Positions 12,901-25,200 of a stretch of 64,000 nt of DNA are shown here, piece by piece; the first letter of the stretch is position 1; every line of letters starts with the position of its first letter. This DNA is from Ridgeia piscesae. Its lineage: Eukaryota > Annelida > Polychaeta > Sabellida > Siboglinidae. Where the stretch lies: contig JAODUO010001204.1 in assembly GCA_025642075.2 (NCBI GenBank), positions 1 through 64,000 of the forward strand. The letters run 5' to 3'. A program made the position numbers and the translations under genes. The notes under the pieces were generated by a model. The model was not told the DNA's origin. It searched no databases and was given only the letters and a program-made list of their open reading frames with translations.

Positions 12901-15640
12901 TCTTGGAATGGTAAGTCATTGTCGACAGATAGAAATGTTTTATCCAGTTTCATCTTGGAATAGTAAGTCATTGTCGACAGATAGAAATGTTTTGTCCAGT
13001 TTCATCTTGGAATAGTAAGTCACTGTCGACAGCTAGAAATGTTTTGTCCAGTTTCATCTTGGAATAGTAAGTCATTGTCGACAGATAGAAATGTTTTATC
13101 CAGTTTCATCTTGGAATGGTAAGTCATTGTCGACAGATAGAAATGTTTTATCCAGTTTCATCTTGGAATAGTAAGTCACTGTCGACAGATAGAAATGTTT
13201 TGCCCAGTTTCATCTTGGAATAGTAAGTCACTGTCGACAGCTAGAAATGTTTTATCCAGTTTCATCTTGGAATGGTAAGTCATTGTCGACAGATAGAAAT
13301 GTTTTATCCAGTTTCATCTTGGAATAGTAAGTCACTGTCGACAGATAGAAATGTTTTGTCCAGTTTCATCTTGGAATAGTAAGTCACTGTCGACAGCTAG
13401 AAATGTTTTGTCCAGTTTCATCTTGGAATAGTAAGTCATTGTCGACAGATAGAAATGTTTTATCCAGTTTCATCTTGGAATGGTAAGTCATTGTCGACAG
13501 ATAGAAATGTTTTATCCAGTTTCATCTTGGAATAGTAAGTCACTGTCGACAGATAGAAATGTTTTGTCCAGTTTCATCTTGGAATAGTAAGTCACTGTCG
13601 ACAGATAGAAATGTTTTGTCCAGTTCATCTTGGAATGGTAAGTCACTGTCGACAGTAGAAATGTTTTATCCAGTTTCATCTTGGAATGGTAAGTCACTGT
13701 CGACAGATAGAAATGTTTTATCCAGTTTCATCTTGGAATAGTAAGTCGCTGTCGACAGCTAGAAATGTTTTGCCAGTTTCATCTTGGAATAGTAAGTCAC
13801 TGTCGACAGTAGAAATGTTATCCATTCACTTGGAATGTAAGCACTGTCGACAGATAGAAATGTTTTATCCAGTTTCATCTTGGAATAGTAAGTCACTGTC
13901 GACAGATAGAAATGTTTTGTCCAGTTTCATCTTGGAATAGTAAGTCACTGTCGACAGATAGAAATGTTTTGTCCAGTTTCATCTTGGAATAGTAAGTCAC
14001 TGTCGACAGATAGAAATGTTTTGCCCAGTTTCATCTTGGAATAGTAAGTCACTGTCGACAGATAGAAATGTTTTGTCCAGTTTCATCTTGGAATAGTAAG
14101 TCACTGTCGACAGCTAGAAATGTTTTGTCCAGTTTCATCTTGGAATAGTAAGTCATTGTCGACAGATAGAAATGTTTTATCCAGTTTCATCTTGGAATAG
14201 TAAGTCACTGTCGACAGATAGAAATGTTTTATCCAGTTTCATCTTGGAATAGTAAGTCATTGTCGACAGATAGAAATGTTTTATCCAGTTTCATCTTGGA
14301 ATGGTAAGTCACTGTCGACAGATAGAAATGTTTTATCCAGTTTCATCTTGGAATAGTAAGTCACTGTCGACAGATAGAAATGTTTTGCCCAGTTTCATCT
14401 TGGAATAGTAAGTCACTGTCGACAGATAGAAATGTTTTATCCAGTTTCATCTTGGAATGGTAAGTCACTGTCGACAGATAGAAATGTTTTGTCCAGTTTC
14501 ATCTTGGAATGGTAAGTCGTTGTCGACAGCTAGAAATGTTTTATCCAGTTTCATCTTGGAATAGTAAGTCATGTCGACAGATAGAAATGTTTTTTCCAGT
14601 TTCATCTTGGAATAGTAAGTCATTGTCGACAGATAGAAATGTTTTATCCAGTTTCATCTTGGAATAGTAAGTCATTGTCGACAGATAGAAATGTTTTATC
14701 CAGTTTCATCTTGGAATAGTAAGTCATTGTCGACAGATAGAAATGTTTTGTCCAGTTTCATCTTGGAATAGTAAGTCATTGTCGACAGATAGAAATGTTT
14801 TGTCCAGTTTCATCTTGGAATAGTAAGTCATTGTCGACAGATAGAAATGTTTTATCCAGTTTCATCTTGGAATAGTAAGTCATTGTCGACAGATAGAAAT
14901 GTTTTATCCAGTTTCATCTTGGAATAGTAAGTCATTGTCGACAGATAGAAATGTTTTATCCAGTTTCATCTTGGAATAGTAAGTCACTGTCGACAGATAG
15001 AAATGTTTTATCCAGTTTCATCTTGGAATAGTAAGTCATTGTCGACAGATAGAAATGTTTTGTCCAGTTTCATCTTGGAATAGTAAGTCACTGTCGACAG
15101 CTAGACATGTTTTGTCCAGTTTCATCTTGGAATAGTAAGTCACTGTCGACAGCTAGAAATGTTTTGTCCAGTTTCATCTTGGAATAGTAAGTCACTGTCG
15201 ACAGCTAGAAATGTTTTGTCCAGTTTCATCTTGGAATAGTAAGTCACTGTCGACAGATATGAATGTTTTGCCCAGTTTCATCTTGGAATAGTAAGTCACT
15301 GTCGACAGATAGAAATGTTTTGTCCAGTTTCATCTTGGAATGGTAAGTCGCTGTCGACAGATATAAATGTTTTGTCCAGTTTCATCTTGGAATAGTAAGT
15401 CATTGTCGACAGATATAAATGTTTTTTCCAGTTTCATCTTGGAATGGTAAGTCATTGTCGACAGATAGAAATGTTTTATCCAGTTTCATCTTGGAATAGT
15501 AAGTCACTGTCGACAGCTAGAAATGTTTTGTCCTGTTTCATCTTGGAATAGTAAGTCATTGTCGACAGATATGAATGTTTTGTCCAGTTTCATCTTGGAA
15601 TAGTAAGTCATTGTCGACAGATATAAATGTTTTGTTTAAT
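6965..15640 (-). repeat. 52-bp satellite array, right arm (inverted)
   Basis: Roughly 167 copies of the same monomer in reverse complement (gatagaaatgttttgtccag, tttcatcttggaatagtaag, tcactgtcgaca). From 6,965 to about 12,130 many copies carry the same context-specific changes: cattttcgac for cattgtcgac, ttttccccgtttc for ttttgcccagtttc, and shortened T runs. After about 12,170 the copies are clean. One badly deleted monomer lies at 13,815-13,850. Confidence 0.97.
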
Positions 15641-15755
15641 TTCATCTGGGAGCTTCATGTAACTGTCGATAGATACATATGCTTTGTCTATTTTTATATT
15701 GGGGTAATATGTCGTATCGGCAGATAAAAACGTGTTTTCAAGTTTCGTCTATGAT
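15641..15755 (-). repeat. Diverged edge monomers of the satellite
   Basis: The last two or so monomers are strongly diverged (aactgtcgatagatacatatg, then gtcgtatcggcagataaaaac and caagtttcgtct). They keep the spacing and order of the 52-bp unit before unique sequence starts. This is the normal appearance of a satellite boundary. Confidence 0.75.
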
Positions 15756-16132
15756 TATTGTGAGGTATAAGGTGCGATTTATTGTTGGATTAAGTTGAAT
15801 GTGTTTAATATATGGAAGACAGTGATCGACAATTTATTTTTAGTCTTCCGCCCGTTTAGAGTAGGATTCGACATAACGGCAGCAAAATTGTCGTTAACCC
15901 ATCCCCTGGCCCACTGATCTATGCGAGTACGTTGGTCATTGTGATATAAATGTTATATTAGTAATCCTCTATTGCAGAAGGCGTTATACATACCCTTAGT
16001 GTTGTCCTCGCTTCTCACTGGAAACAATAAATCATATGTATGATAGACAAGACCATTTCAAGGTTATTATTTGTCCTTAGAGTATTGAGTGATTGAAAAC
16101 TCACGCTCGTACGTACGTATGTACGCACATGC
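15756..16132. other. Unique sequence between satellite and hexamer array
   Basis: About 375 bases of non-repetitive AT-rich sequence. No coding, RNA or mobile-element signal was recognised. Confidence 0.5.
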
Positions 16133-16950
16133 GCATGCGCGTGAGCGTGAGCGTGAGCGTGAGCGTGAGCGTGAGCGTGAGCGTGAGCGTGAGCGTGAGC
16201 GTGAGCTGAGCGTGAGCGTGAGCGTGAGCGTGAGCGTGCACGTGCACGTGCACGTGCACGTGCACATGCACATGCACATGCACATGCACATGCACATGCA
16301 CATGCACATGCACATGCACATGCACATGCACATGCACATGCACATGCACATGCACATGCACATGCACATGCACATGCACATGCACATGCACATGCACATG
16401 CTCATGCACATCACATGACACACATAGACATAGACATAGACATAGACATAGACATAGACATAGACATAGACATAGACATAGACATAGACATAGACATAGA
16501 CATAGACATAGACACGCACACGCACACGCACACGCACACGCACACGCACACGCTCACGCTCACGCTCACGCACACGCACACGCACACGCACACGCACACG
16601 CACACGCACACACGACACACGCACACGCACACGCACACGCACACGCACACGCACACGCACACGCACACAGCACACGCACACGCACACGCACACGCACACG
16701 CACACGCACACGCACACGCACACGCACACGCACACGCACACGCACACGCACACGCACACGCACACGCACACGCACACGCACACGCACACGCACACGCACA
16801 CGCACACGCACACGCACACGCACACGCACACGCACACGCACACACAGCACACGCACACGCACACGCACACGCACACGCACACGCACACGCACACGCACAC
16901 GCACACGCACACGCACACGCACACGCACACGCACACGCACACGCACATAT
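16133..16950. repeat. Compound hexanucleotide array
   Basis: Blocks of 6-bp units follow each other: (gagcgt)n at 16,140-16,237, (cacgtg)n to 16,262, (cacatg)n to 16,410, (acatag)n at 16,424-16,513, then (cacgca)n to 16,947 with a few 1-2 base interruptions and a short (at)n end. Six is a multiple of 3, so all frames stay open; the HMHM, CVCV and RVRV type ORFs are artefacts. Confidence 0.97.
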
Positions 16951-16954
16951 ATAT

Positions 16955-17155
16955 ACTTTTTACGTAAAGAGACCTTGTATGTTCCGTTATATAATTATTA
17001 GCAGGACGTTAATTGATCGGTTCGTGTTGTCCCAAGTTGATCAAAAAGTGGAAACGGCTGAGACCAACGCAATCAATGCCTATAAGCACTAAATAAAACT
17101 AATGCTCTTTACAATATAGAATATGAATATTTGGTTTACAATCTGAATATTGACA
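16955..17155 (-). repeat. Dispersed repeat, copy A (82-bp module plus tail)
   Basis: acgtaaagagaccttgtatg, ttccgtta, aattattagcaggacgtt and gttgtcccaagttgatc match, in reverse complement, the sequence at 32,145-32,420. The tail matches too (ataagcacta and tggtttacaatctgaatatt). The copy sits exactly between the hexamer array and the (CA)n tract. No coding content; the element class is not recognised. Confidence 0.75.
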
Positions 17156-17163
17156 TGGTACAA

Positions 17164-17448
<285 letters not shown>

Positions 17449-17574
17449 ATAGAAAGAAGTACGTTAAACATCACATACCGGGACAGAAAAGCAAACATCT
17501 GGGTACGAAATAAAGACTTGGCTCACCACAGACGTGACTGAACAAGCCAGAAGATGATAATAACTGCTAGATAT

Positions 17575-17785
17575 CGCGTATCACCACCTGTAATTCCCAT
17601 GAAAGGAAACGGTCTAAAGGAAGACCGGCGAGACGATGGAAAGACGAGTATTGGAAGGGCGCCATCTTATAAAGGATAGCGCAAAATAGGCAATGTGAAA
17701 TCAGCATGTTGAGGCCTTCGCCCAGTCACGGGACCCTACGGCTGCACAATAATGGTGATGCTGATGATGATGAATATACCAGATC
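17575..17785 (+). mobile_element. LINE 3 prime end fragment (reverse transcriptase C-terminus)
   Basis: One frame from about 17,608 reads RSKGRPARRWKDEYWKGAIL, a stop, then RIAQNRQ. This follows the C-terminal pattern G-R-P-x-x-R-W-x-D...R-x-A-Q-x-R of RTE/Jockey-type LINE polymerases. It ends in a tgatgatgatga run of the kind many LINEs carry at the 3 prime end. Only the last 60 or so codons remain, with at least one stop, so it is a dead 5 prime-truncated copy. Confidence 0.65.
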
Positions 17786-17789
17786 TGAA

Positions 17790-18680
17790 AATTTCTTTCG
17801 ACAATTTACATAAAACGTACATACTAAATTATCTATGAGTGTTTTAACAAATATATGGTTGGTTATAACCTCGCTTTTAAATGTGTTCAATGAACATTGT
17901 GACTTCTACTAAGATCGGTCGTACGTATGTCGCTAATATAAACTAGACGTGCATTGCATTAATGTACTTTCAGTTAAGAGTAAGCTTGGTGTGTCTAGCG
18001 TTATGATTTTGTAGGACGTAGACGTTCTTACGGAGATATGGCTCGGTATCAACACTATTGATCACTTGATAAACCCTTCGATGTCCATGTGGATAGGGAT
18101 TCCATTCCGTGGCATGACCTCATGGAAGACGAGGGGTGGATGGCAGTGTTATACAAGTCCAGCCTGACAGTAAAGCTATTCCAATGCGCGGAAATTACAC
18201 TCACTTCGAACTTTCGGATTATCATGTAGCGATATCTTCGGGTTGCGTGTAGTGTATCGTCTGAGGGCGATTTTATTTTATCAATGTAGCTCGATTAAAA
18301 TAGGAACTCTTAAGAGGAACAAGGGACTATGCTCAAACGCTGAGACCTTTCTGCAAAACCATGCACAAGGCGGCGCCACAAGGAGAATTAGGTATCCCGC
18401 GGAATCGGGAAACATTTGCCTATAGATATGGTTATTTGGAATGACTCATGAAAGGAGTACCAAACGAATGGTAATAATTTGGTAATAAACTACCGAGGCA
18501 TTTATATTCAATATATGCTTTTACAGGGCACTGTTACGCACGTGTCTCATAATTGAGCACGCGTCCCGGTACTGTTTCTGTGCGTATAGAGAGCAGGATT
18601 ATGCATACACAAACTACTACATTACAGTTAGTCAACCTGTCACTGAAGCAACTAAAAATATGCTCGAAATGCTATACTCA
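17790..18680. other. Non-repetitive stretch, nothing recognised
   Basis: Short ORFs only. It lies downstream, on the minus strand, of the candidate transmembrane exon and may be its intron. No splice-bounded coding segment was identified. Confidence 0.4.
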
Positions 18681-18681
18681 C

Positions 18682-18913
18682 ACGAGAGTCCGATTGCGAT
18701 GCCAGTCAGTATGATGCCCATGACGACTAACACGACGATGAGTAAGACGAGTCCCCGCAGTTTCATCTGACTGAGTGTGACTCTACTTGATGTCTCTGCC
18801 GGGCGTTTTAAGCCCTCGGTCGAGTCGTCGCTGCCAGACAAACTGTTGGTGTAGGGAAGGGCGAACGATTGCTTGCGGTAGGCCGGGTAGCCTAGTCTCG
18901 GCAGTGGGCCGTT
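18682..18913 (-). CDS. Candidate internal exon with a transmembrane helix (type II membrane protein)
   Basis: The minus strand shows an acceptor (gtcacggcacag before AACGGCCCA) and a consensus donor (CTCTCGT then GTGAGT). They bound 232 bases that are open throughout: 77 codons plus one base. The peptide starts [15 protein letters not shown], has a Ser/Asp-rich middle ([11 protein letters not shown]) and ends in a strong hydrophobic helix, [18 protein letters not shown], preceded by the charged KLR. The entry phase (0) matches the phase-0 donor of the exon at 33,134-33,328. Joined, they give about 115 hydrophilic residues and then the helix, which suggests a type II membrane protein. The family (TNF ligand, collagen-like, other) cannot be told because the extracellular part is not seen. 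The acceptor lies beside a (TA)n hairpin. Confidence 0.55.
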
Positions 18914-18924
18914 CTGTGCCGTGA

Positions 18925-19202
<278 letters not shown>

Positions 19203-19262
<60 letters not shown>
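19203..19262. repeat. (AT)n microsatellite
   Basis: About 50 bases of (AT)n followed by gtgtgtgtatgtatgtatg. Confidence 0.95.
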
Positions 19263-20029
19263 ATGTATGTATGCCGGTCGCTATCAGTTGACACATGATA
19301 CTTCGAAGTCAACACGGGCTGGCGACAGCCATGCTACTGCCAGGCAGAAAGCCACTGCAGTCCCTGTATATACACAGGACTGCACCAAGTTTTCTACATC
19401 ATTATTACGTTATTTATTTACTGACATCAGTTAGCCAGTGTTGTTTAATTGTGTACAATGTGTTCAAACAGTTGCCTCACTAATATGCCAGTATGAAACA
19501 AATCAACAGGCTTATACTTAGTATACAGTGTCTCACTGTGTGAGGGGTGAGTACAGCTTAGTTACTCGGAAGTAACTTAGTACTATTTAATTTGTTATTC
19601 TACCAGATCCACAATTGTGGTGGTGCTTTACAAAAAAAGTCATTTAAAACAACTAACTGAAGTCCGTTCTCCAAAGACATTGGCGAAAACACCCAGACCT
19701 ATATAATTAATTACAATTTCACAGATTACAAAACAGACCATGCAAAGTGGATGAGAGAATATGGAAAACAACAACAAAACAGAGCTGCCAACATTACTAA
19801 CAACAACATTAGTAGAAAAGGTAGAAAGGTAGAAAAGTAGTAATATTAAGATGGTCAACTAACTAATTATACTGTGTCAATAGTAATAACAATGAATAAT
19901 TAAAATTAGGCAAACTACAACAAAATAGCAGGGATGTCATAGTAACAGGTTTCCTTAAAATGACCACAGTTTCCCTTTCATGTCCCCCTAAACAGAATTA
20001 GTTTGGTCATTTCATGACGGGACGATGGC

Positions 20030-20247
20030 ATATTCCCATGTGCGATAATCTGAGTGTGTTTTTTGGCATATGTCTTTGTCCGCACTGTCAGGTATGCCAT
20101 GATGACCCGTCTTGTCAGGGCTACAAAACAATTCTCCTCGAAATGATCACTACAAAGATAGCTGCCTGATGTTGGTGTCCAGTCCTTTCTCCTAATGGCT
20201 TGGATCCACATTCTCGGCATTCGGGTCTTTTCTTTTCTTTTAGGAAT
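20030..20247 (-). pseudogene. THAP-domain fragment
   Basis: An acceptor-like taccttctgcag ends at 20,248. The minus strand then reads IPKRKEKTRMPRMWIQAIRR, continuing KDW and LCSDHFEENCF. This is the middle of a THAP zinc finger: the R..W...IRR..W core followed by the C-S-x-H-F half of the C2CH site. The first two cysteines would be in an upstream exon and are not seen. Past ENCF the continuation is best read in another frame (PDKTGHHG), so the copy looks frameshifted. THAP domains occur in P-element and Kolobok transposases and in host DNA-binding proteins; no transposase body is present to decide. Confidence 0.6.
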
Positions 20248-20454
20248 CTGCAGAAGGTAGTATACATTATCAATAATTATTATTCATAAAATACTACCAT
20301 ATTATAATTAGGCTATTATATTAATATAAAATGTGTCACTCACACTACGACTATGCACAGTAACATTATTAAAAATCGGTTTGGTACATAATTCATCCAA
20401 CATGTATTATTGTTGGTCAATTTGCATATAACTGTAATGTTTTAAAACTATTAA

Positions 20455-21920
20455 TTAAGGGAATAGTTCCGTTAGAATGGAAAGAAGCAAACATTATAAT
20501 ATTATTTAAAAAAAGGTTCGAGAAACAAGTCAGACCAGTGATTTGCAAACTATTAGAAAGACTAATTAAAGATCACCTGGTTGATTTTCTTGTTAAAAAT
20601 AAATTGATAAACCCATCTCAACATGGGTTTTTAAAAGCGAGGTCATGCTTAACAAATATGTTATGTTTTTTGGAAGATGTCACAAAGTGGGTAGATGAGG
20701 AATCACCAGTAGATATAATCTACTAGATTTTTAAAAAGCCTTTGACAAAGTGCCACACCAAAGACTACTACTTAAACTAAAGGCCCATGGCATAGGAAAT
20801 GGTATGATCAACTGGATAGAAAAATGGCTTATTGATAGAAGACAAAGAGTAGTAGTTGATGGGGAGGTTTCAAACTGGAAATCGGTTTTGAGTGGAGTAC
20901 CGCAGGGAGCAGTACTGGGACCTATTTTATTCTTAATATATATATATCAATGATTTGGATGATGACATAACAAGCAAGGTGTTGAAGTTTGCAGTCGACA
21001 CAAAAGTGTTTAGGACAATTAAAAGTGATGCAGATAGACAGCATTTACAAGATGATCTTAATAAGTTGATAGAATGGTCTGAGAAGTGGCAAATGCTGTT
21101 TAATTTTGGAAAGTGTAAGTGCCTCCACACAGGACATGGGAATGAAGATGCACAATATACAATGGGTGGTACTGTACTAAATACTACCTTAAAGGAAAAG
21201 GACTTAGGGTTAACTATTAGTGCTGACATGAAGGTATCAGAGCAGTGTGGAATTGCAGCAGCGAAGGGAAACCAAATTCTTGGATTAATTAGGCGAAATA
21301 TAGTGTACAAAGAAAAAGAACTAATAATACCGCTAATAATACCGCTGTATAAAACAATAGTTAGGCCTCACTTAGAATATTGTATACAAGCATGGGGCCA
21401 TATCGCGAGAATGATATTGATTTGCTAGAAAGAGTACAAAGGAGAGCAACCAAAATGATACCAAAACGCAGGAATATTAGTTATGAAATGCGTCTAAAAG
21501 AATGTGGTTTAACAACACTAGAAACCAGAAGATTGAGAGGAGATCAGATTGAGGTGTTTAAAATATTGAATGGGTATGAAAATATTGACAGAAATATTTG
21601 TTCACAGTCAAGGAAGAGAGAAGGACTAGAAAACATGGAGTTACATTAGCAAAGAAGCAGTGTAGACTAGATATTAGAAAATTTTCATTTTCACAAAGAA
21701 AGTAAACGTATGGAACAGATTATCAGCTGACTGTGTAGGTGCTAGTAGTGTTAATATATTTAAAAATAAAATCGACATATACCTAAGACGGGCGGGGTAT
21801 ACTTAGATAGATAGGTTGGACTCTCGATAAGCAAAATGGCTTCCTAGTCCACCTGCCATCTAGAGTTGAATCTCTAGGTGGCAATCTTGTTAAACATAAA
21901 CCTAAGCTATAATATATTGC
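20455..21920 (+). mobile_element. Decayed CR1/L2-type LINE, reverse transcriptase and 3 prime UTR
   Basis: Reverse transcriptase blocks appear in order: PLEWKEANIII, LINPSQHGFLKARSCL, DKVPHQRLLLKLKAHGIG, LSGVPQGAVLGPILFLIYI, LKFAVDTKVF, KCLHTGHGN, RPHLEYCIQAW, ERVQRRATKMIPKRR, LRGDQIEVFKILNGYENIDR, ending at LRRAGYT and a stop near 21,809. The copy is dead. The catalytic F-A-D-D reads F-A-V-D; there is a TAG at 20,724, at least three frameshifts (near 20,735, 20,950 and 21,395), a small internal deletion near 20,515, and a 12-base duplication giving LIIPLIIPLYK. Its 5 prime end, with any endonuclease domain, is missing. 21,810-21,920 is its 3 prime UTR. Confidence 0.9.
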
Positions 21921-22254
21921 ATAACTGAGATTCTCACCTGTGGAAAGAGACTCCTGATCCTGTTTTCTGTCGGTTGGTACAGTTGTACGCTACGCAGGAA
22001 GTAACCATATTTGCTACTTCACAATGACTGTTGTAACCAGCATTTCCCAAAATGGATTAACGTTGCTCACATCAGTGTCAACCACCGAACTGTCCAGTGC
22101 TTGGGTTTCTTAATAATCCGGGTCACAGCCCGTCCCCTAATGATTAGCCTGGAGGCTACAGCCTATGCCACGTGATCATTATTAATATTGCCAATGAACC
22201 ACAGCGACAAATATTTAGATCCCTACCCCAACACAGTGAACCAACTCAAAACAT
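21921..22254. other. Short unique stretch
   Basis: No gene or repeat recognised between the LINE and the minisatellite. Confidence 0.4.
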
Positions 22255-25200
22255 ATATAGCTGAAGAAGAACGGTGACGGTATAAAATATGTCTGGAGAA
22301 GAACGGTGATGGTATGTGTGTGGAGAAGAATGGTGATGGTATAAAATATGGCTGGAGTAGAAGGTGGTGGTATCTGGCTGGAGAAGAACGGTGATGGTAT
22401 AAAATATGGCTGGAGACGAAGGATGATGGTATGTGGCTAGAGAAGAACGGTGATGGTATAAAATATGGCTGGAGAAGAACGGTGATGGCATAAAATATGG
22501 CTGGAGACGAAGGATGATGGTATCTGGCTAGAGAAGAACGGTGATGGCATAAAATATGGCTGGAGACGAAGGATGATGGTATCTGGCTAGAGAAGAACGG
22601 TGATGGCATAAAATATGGCTGGAGACGAAGGATGATGGTATGTGGCTAGAGAAGAACGGTGATGGCATAAAATATGGCTGGAGAAGATCGGTGATGGTAT
22701 ATGGCTGGAGAAGAACGGTGATGGTATAAAATATGTTTGGAGAAGAACGGTGATGGTATAACATATGTTTGGAGAACAGCGGTGATGGTATCCGGCTGGA
22801 GAAGAACGGTGATGGTATATGGCTGGAGAAGAACGGTGATGGTATATGGCTGGAGAAGAAGGGTGATGGTATAACATAAGTTTGGAGAAGAACGGTGATG
22901 GTATAAGGCTGGAGAAGAACGGTGATGGTATAAAATATGTCTGGAGAAGAACGGTGATGGTATATGGCTGGAGAAGAACGGTGATGGTATATGGCTGGAG
23001 AAGAACGGTGATGGTATATGGCTGGAGAAGAACGGTGATGGTATAAAACATGGCTGGAGAAGAACTGTGATGATATATGGCTGGCGAAGAACGGTGATTG
23101 TATATGGCTGGAGAAGAACGATGATGGTATATGGCTGGAGAAGAACGTGATGGTATATGGCTGGAGAAGAACGTGATGTATATGGCTGGAGAAGAACGGT
23201 GATGGTATAAAATATGGCTGGAGAAGAACGGTGATGGTATAAAACATGGCTGGAGAAGAACTGTGATGGTGTATGGCTGGCGAAGAACGGTGATTGTATA
23301 TGGCTGGAGAAGAACGATGATGGTATATGGCTGGAGAAGAACGATGATGGTATATGGCTGGAGAAGAACGTGATGATATATGGCTGGAGAAGAACGGTGA
23401 TGGTATAAGGCTGGAGAAGAACGGTGATGGTATAAAATATGTTTGGAGAAGAACGGTGATGGTATATGGCTGGAGAAGAACGGTGATGGTATATGGCTGG
23501 AGAAGAACGGTGATGGTATATGGCTGGAGAAGAACGGTGATGGTATAAAACATGGCTGGAGAAGAACTGTGATGATATATGGCTGGCGAAGAACGGTGAT
23601 TGTATATGGCTGGAGAAGAACGATGATGGTATATGGCTGGAGAAGAACGATGATGGTATATGGCTGGAGAAGAACGATGATGGTATATGGCTGGAGAAGA
23701 ACGGTGATGGTATATGGCTGGAGAAGAACGGTGATGGTATAAAACATGGCTGGAGAAGAACTGTGATGGTGTATGGCTGGCGAAGAACGGTGATTGTATA
23801 TGGCTGGAGAAGAACGATGATGGTATATGGCTGGAGAAGAACGATGATGGTATATGGCTGGAGAAGAACTGTGATGATATATGGCTGGAGAAGAACGGTG
23901 ATGGTATAAGGCTGGAGAAGAACGGTGATGGTATAAAATATGTTTGGAGAAGAACGGTGATGGTATATGGCTGGAGAAGAACGGTGATGGTATATGGCTG
24001 GAGAAGAACGGTGATGGTATATGGCTGGAGAAGAACGGTGATGGTATAAAACATGGCTGGAGAAGAACGTGATGTATATGGCTGGGAAGAACGGTGATTG
24101 TATATGGCTGGAGAAGAACGATGATGGTATATGGCTGGAGAAGAACGGCGATGGTATATGGCTGGAGAAGAACGATGATGGTATATGGCTGGAGAAGAAC
24201 GGTGATGGTATATGGCTGGAGAAGAACGGTGATGGTATAAAAGGCTGGAGAAGAACTGTGATGGTATATGGCTGGAGAAGAACGGTGATGGTATATGGCT
24301 GGAGAAGAACGATGATGGTATATGGCTGGAGAAGAACGATGATGGTATATGGCTGGAGAAGAACTGTGATGATATATGGCTGGAGAAGAACGATGATGGT
24401 ATAAAACATGGCTGGAGAAGAACGATGATGGTATATGGCTGGAGAAGAACGATGATGGATAGGCTGGAGAAGAACGTGATGTATATGGCTGGAGAAGAAC
24501 GTGATGGTATATGGCTGGAGAAGAACGGTGATGGTATATGGCTGGAGAAGAACGATGATGGTATATGGCTGGAGAAGAACGGTGATGGTATATGGCTGGA
24601 GAAGAACGGTGATGGTATAAAACATGGCTGGAGAAGAACTGTGATGATATATGGCTGGCGAAGAACGGTGATTGTATATGGCTGGAGAAGAACGATGATG
24701 GTATATGGCTGGAGAAGAACGGTGATGGTATAAAACATGGCTGGAGAAGAACTGTGATGGTGTATGGCTGGCGAAGAACGGTGATTGTATATGGTTGGAG
24801 AAGAACGATGATGGTATATGGCTGGAGAAGAATGATGATGGTATATGGCTGGAGAAGAACTGTGATGATATATGGCTGGAGAAGAACGATGATGGTATAA
24901 AACATGGCTGGAGAAGAACGATGATGGTATAAAACATGGCTGGAGAAGAACGATGATGGTATAAAACATGGCTGGAGAAGAACGATGATGGTATATGGCT
25001 GGAGAAGAACGATGATGGTATATGACTGGAGAAGAACGGTGATGGTATATGGCTGGAGAAGAACGATGATTGTATATGGCTGGAGAAGAACGATGATGGT
25101 TTATGGCTGGAGAAGAACGATGATGGTATATGGCTGGAGAAGAACTGTGATGATATATGGCTGGAGAAGAACGGTGATGGTATATGGCTGGAGAAGAACG

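Noticed and set aside
1..15640. CRISPR-like array
   Set aside because: Direct repeats are contiguous without unique spacers, the DNA is eukaryotic and no cas genes occur.
16067..17092. Long CVCV, HMHM, RVRV and AHAH ORFs on both strands
   Set aside because: Hexamer and dinucleotide arrays have no stops in most frames; no coding meaning.
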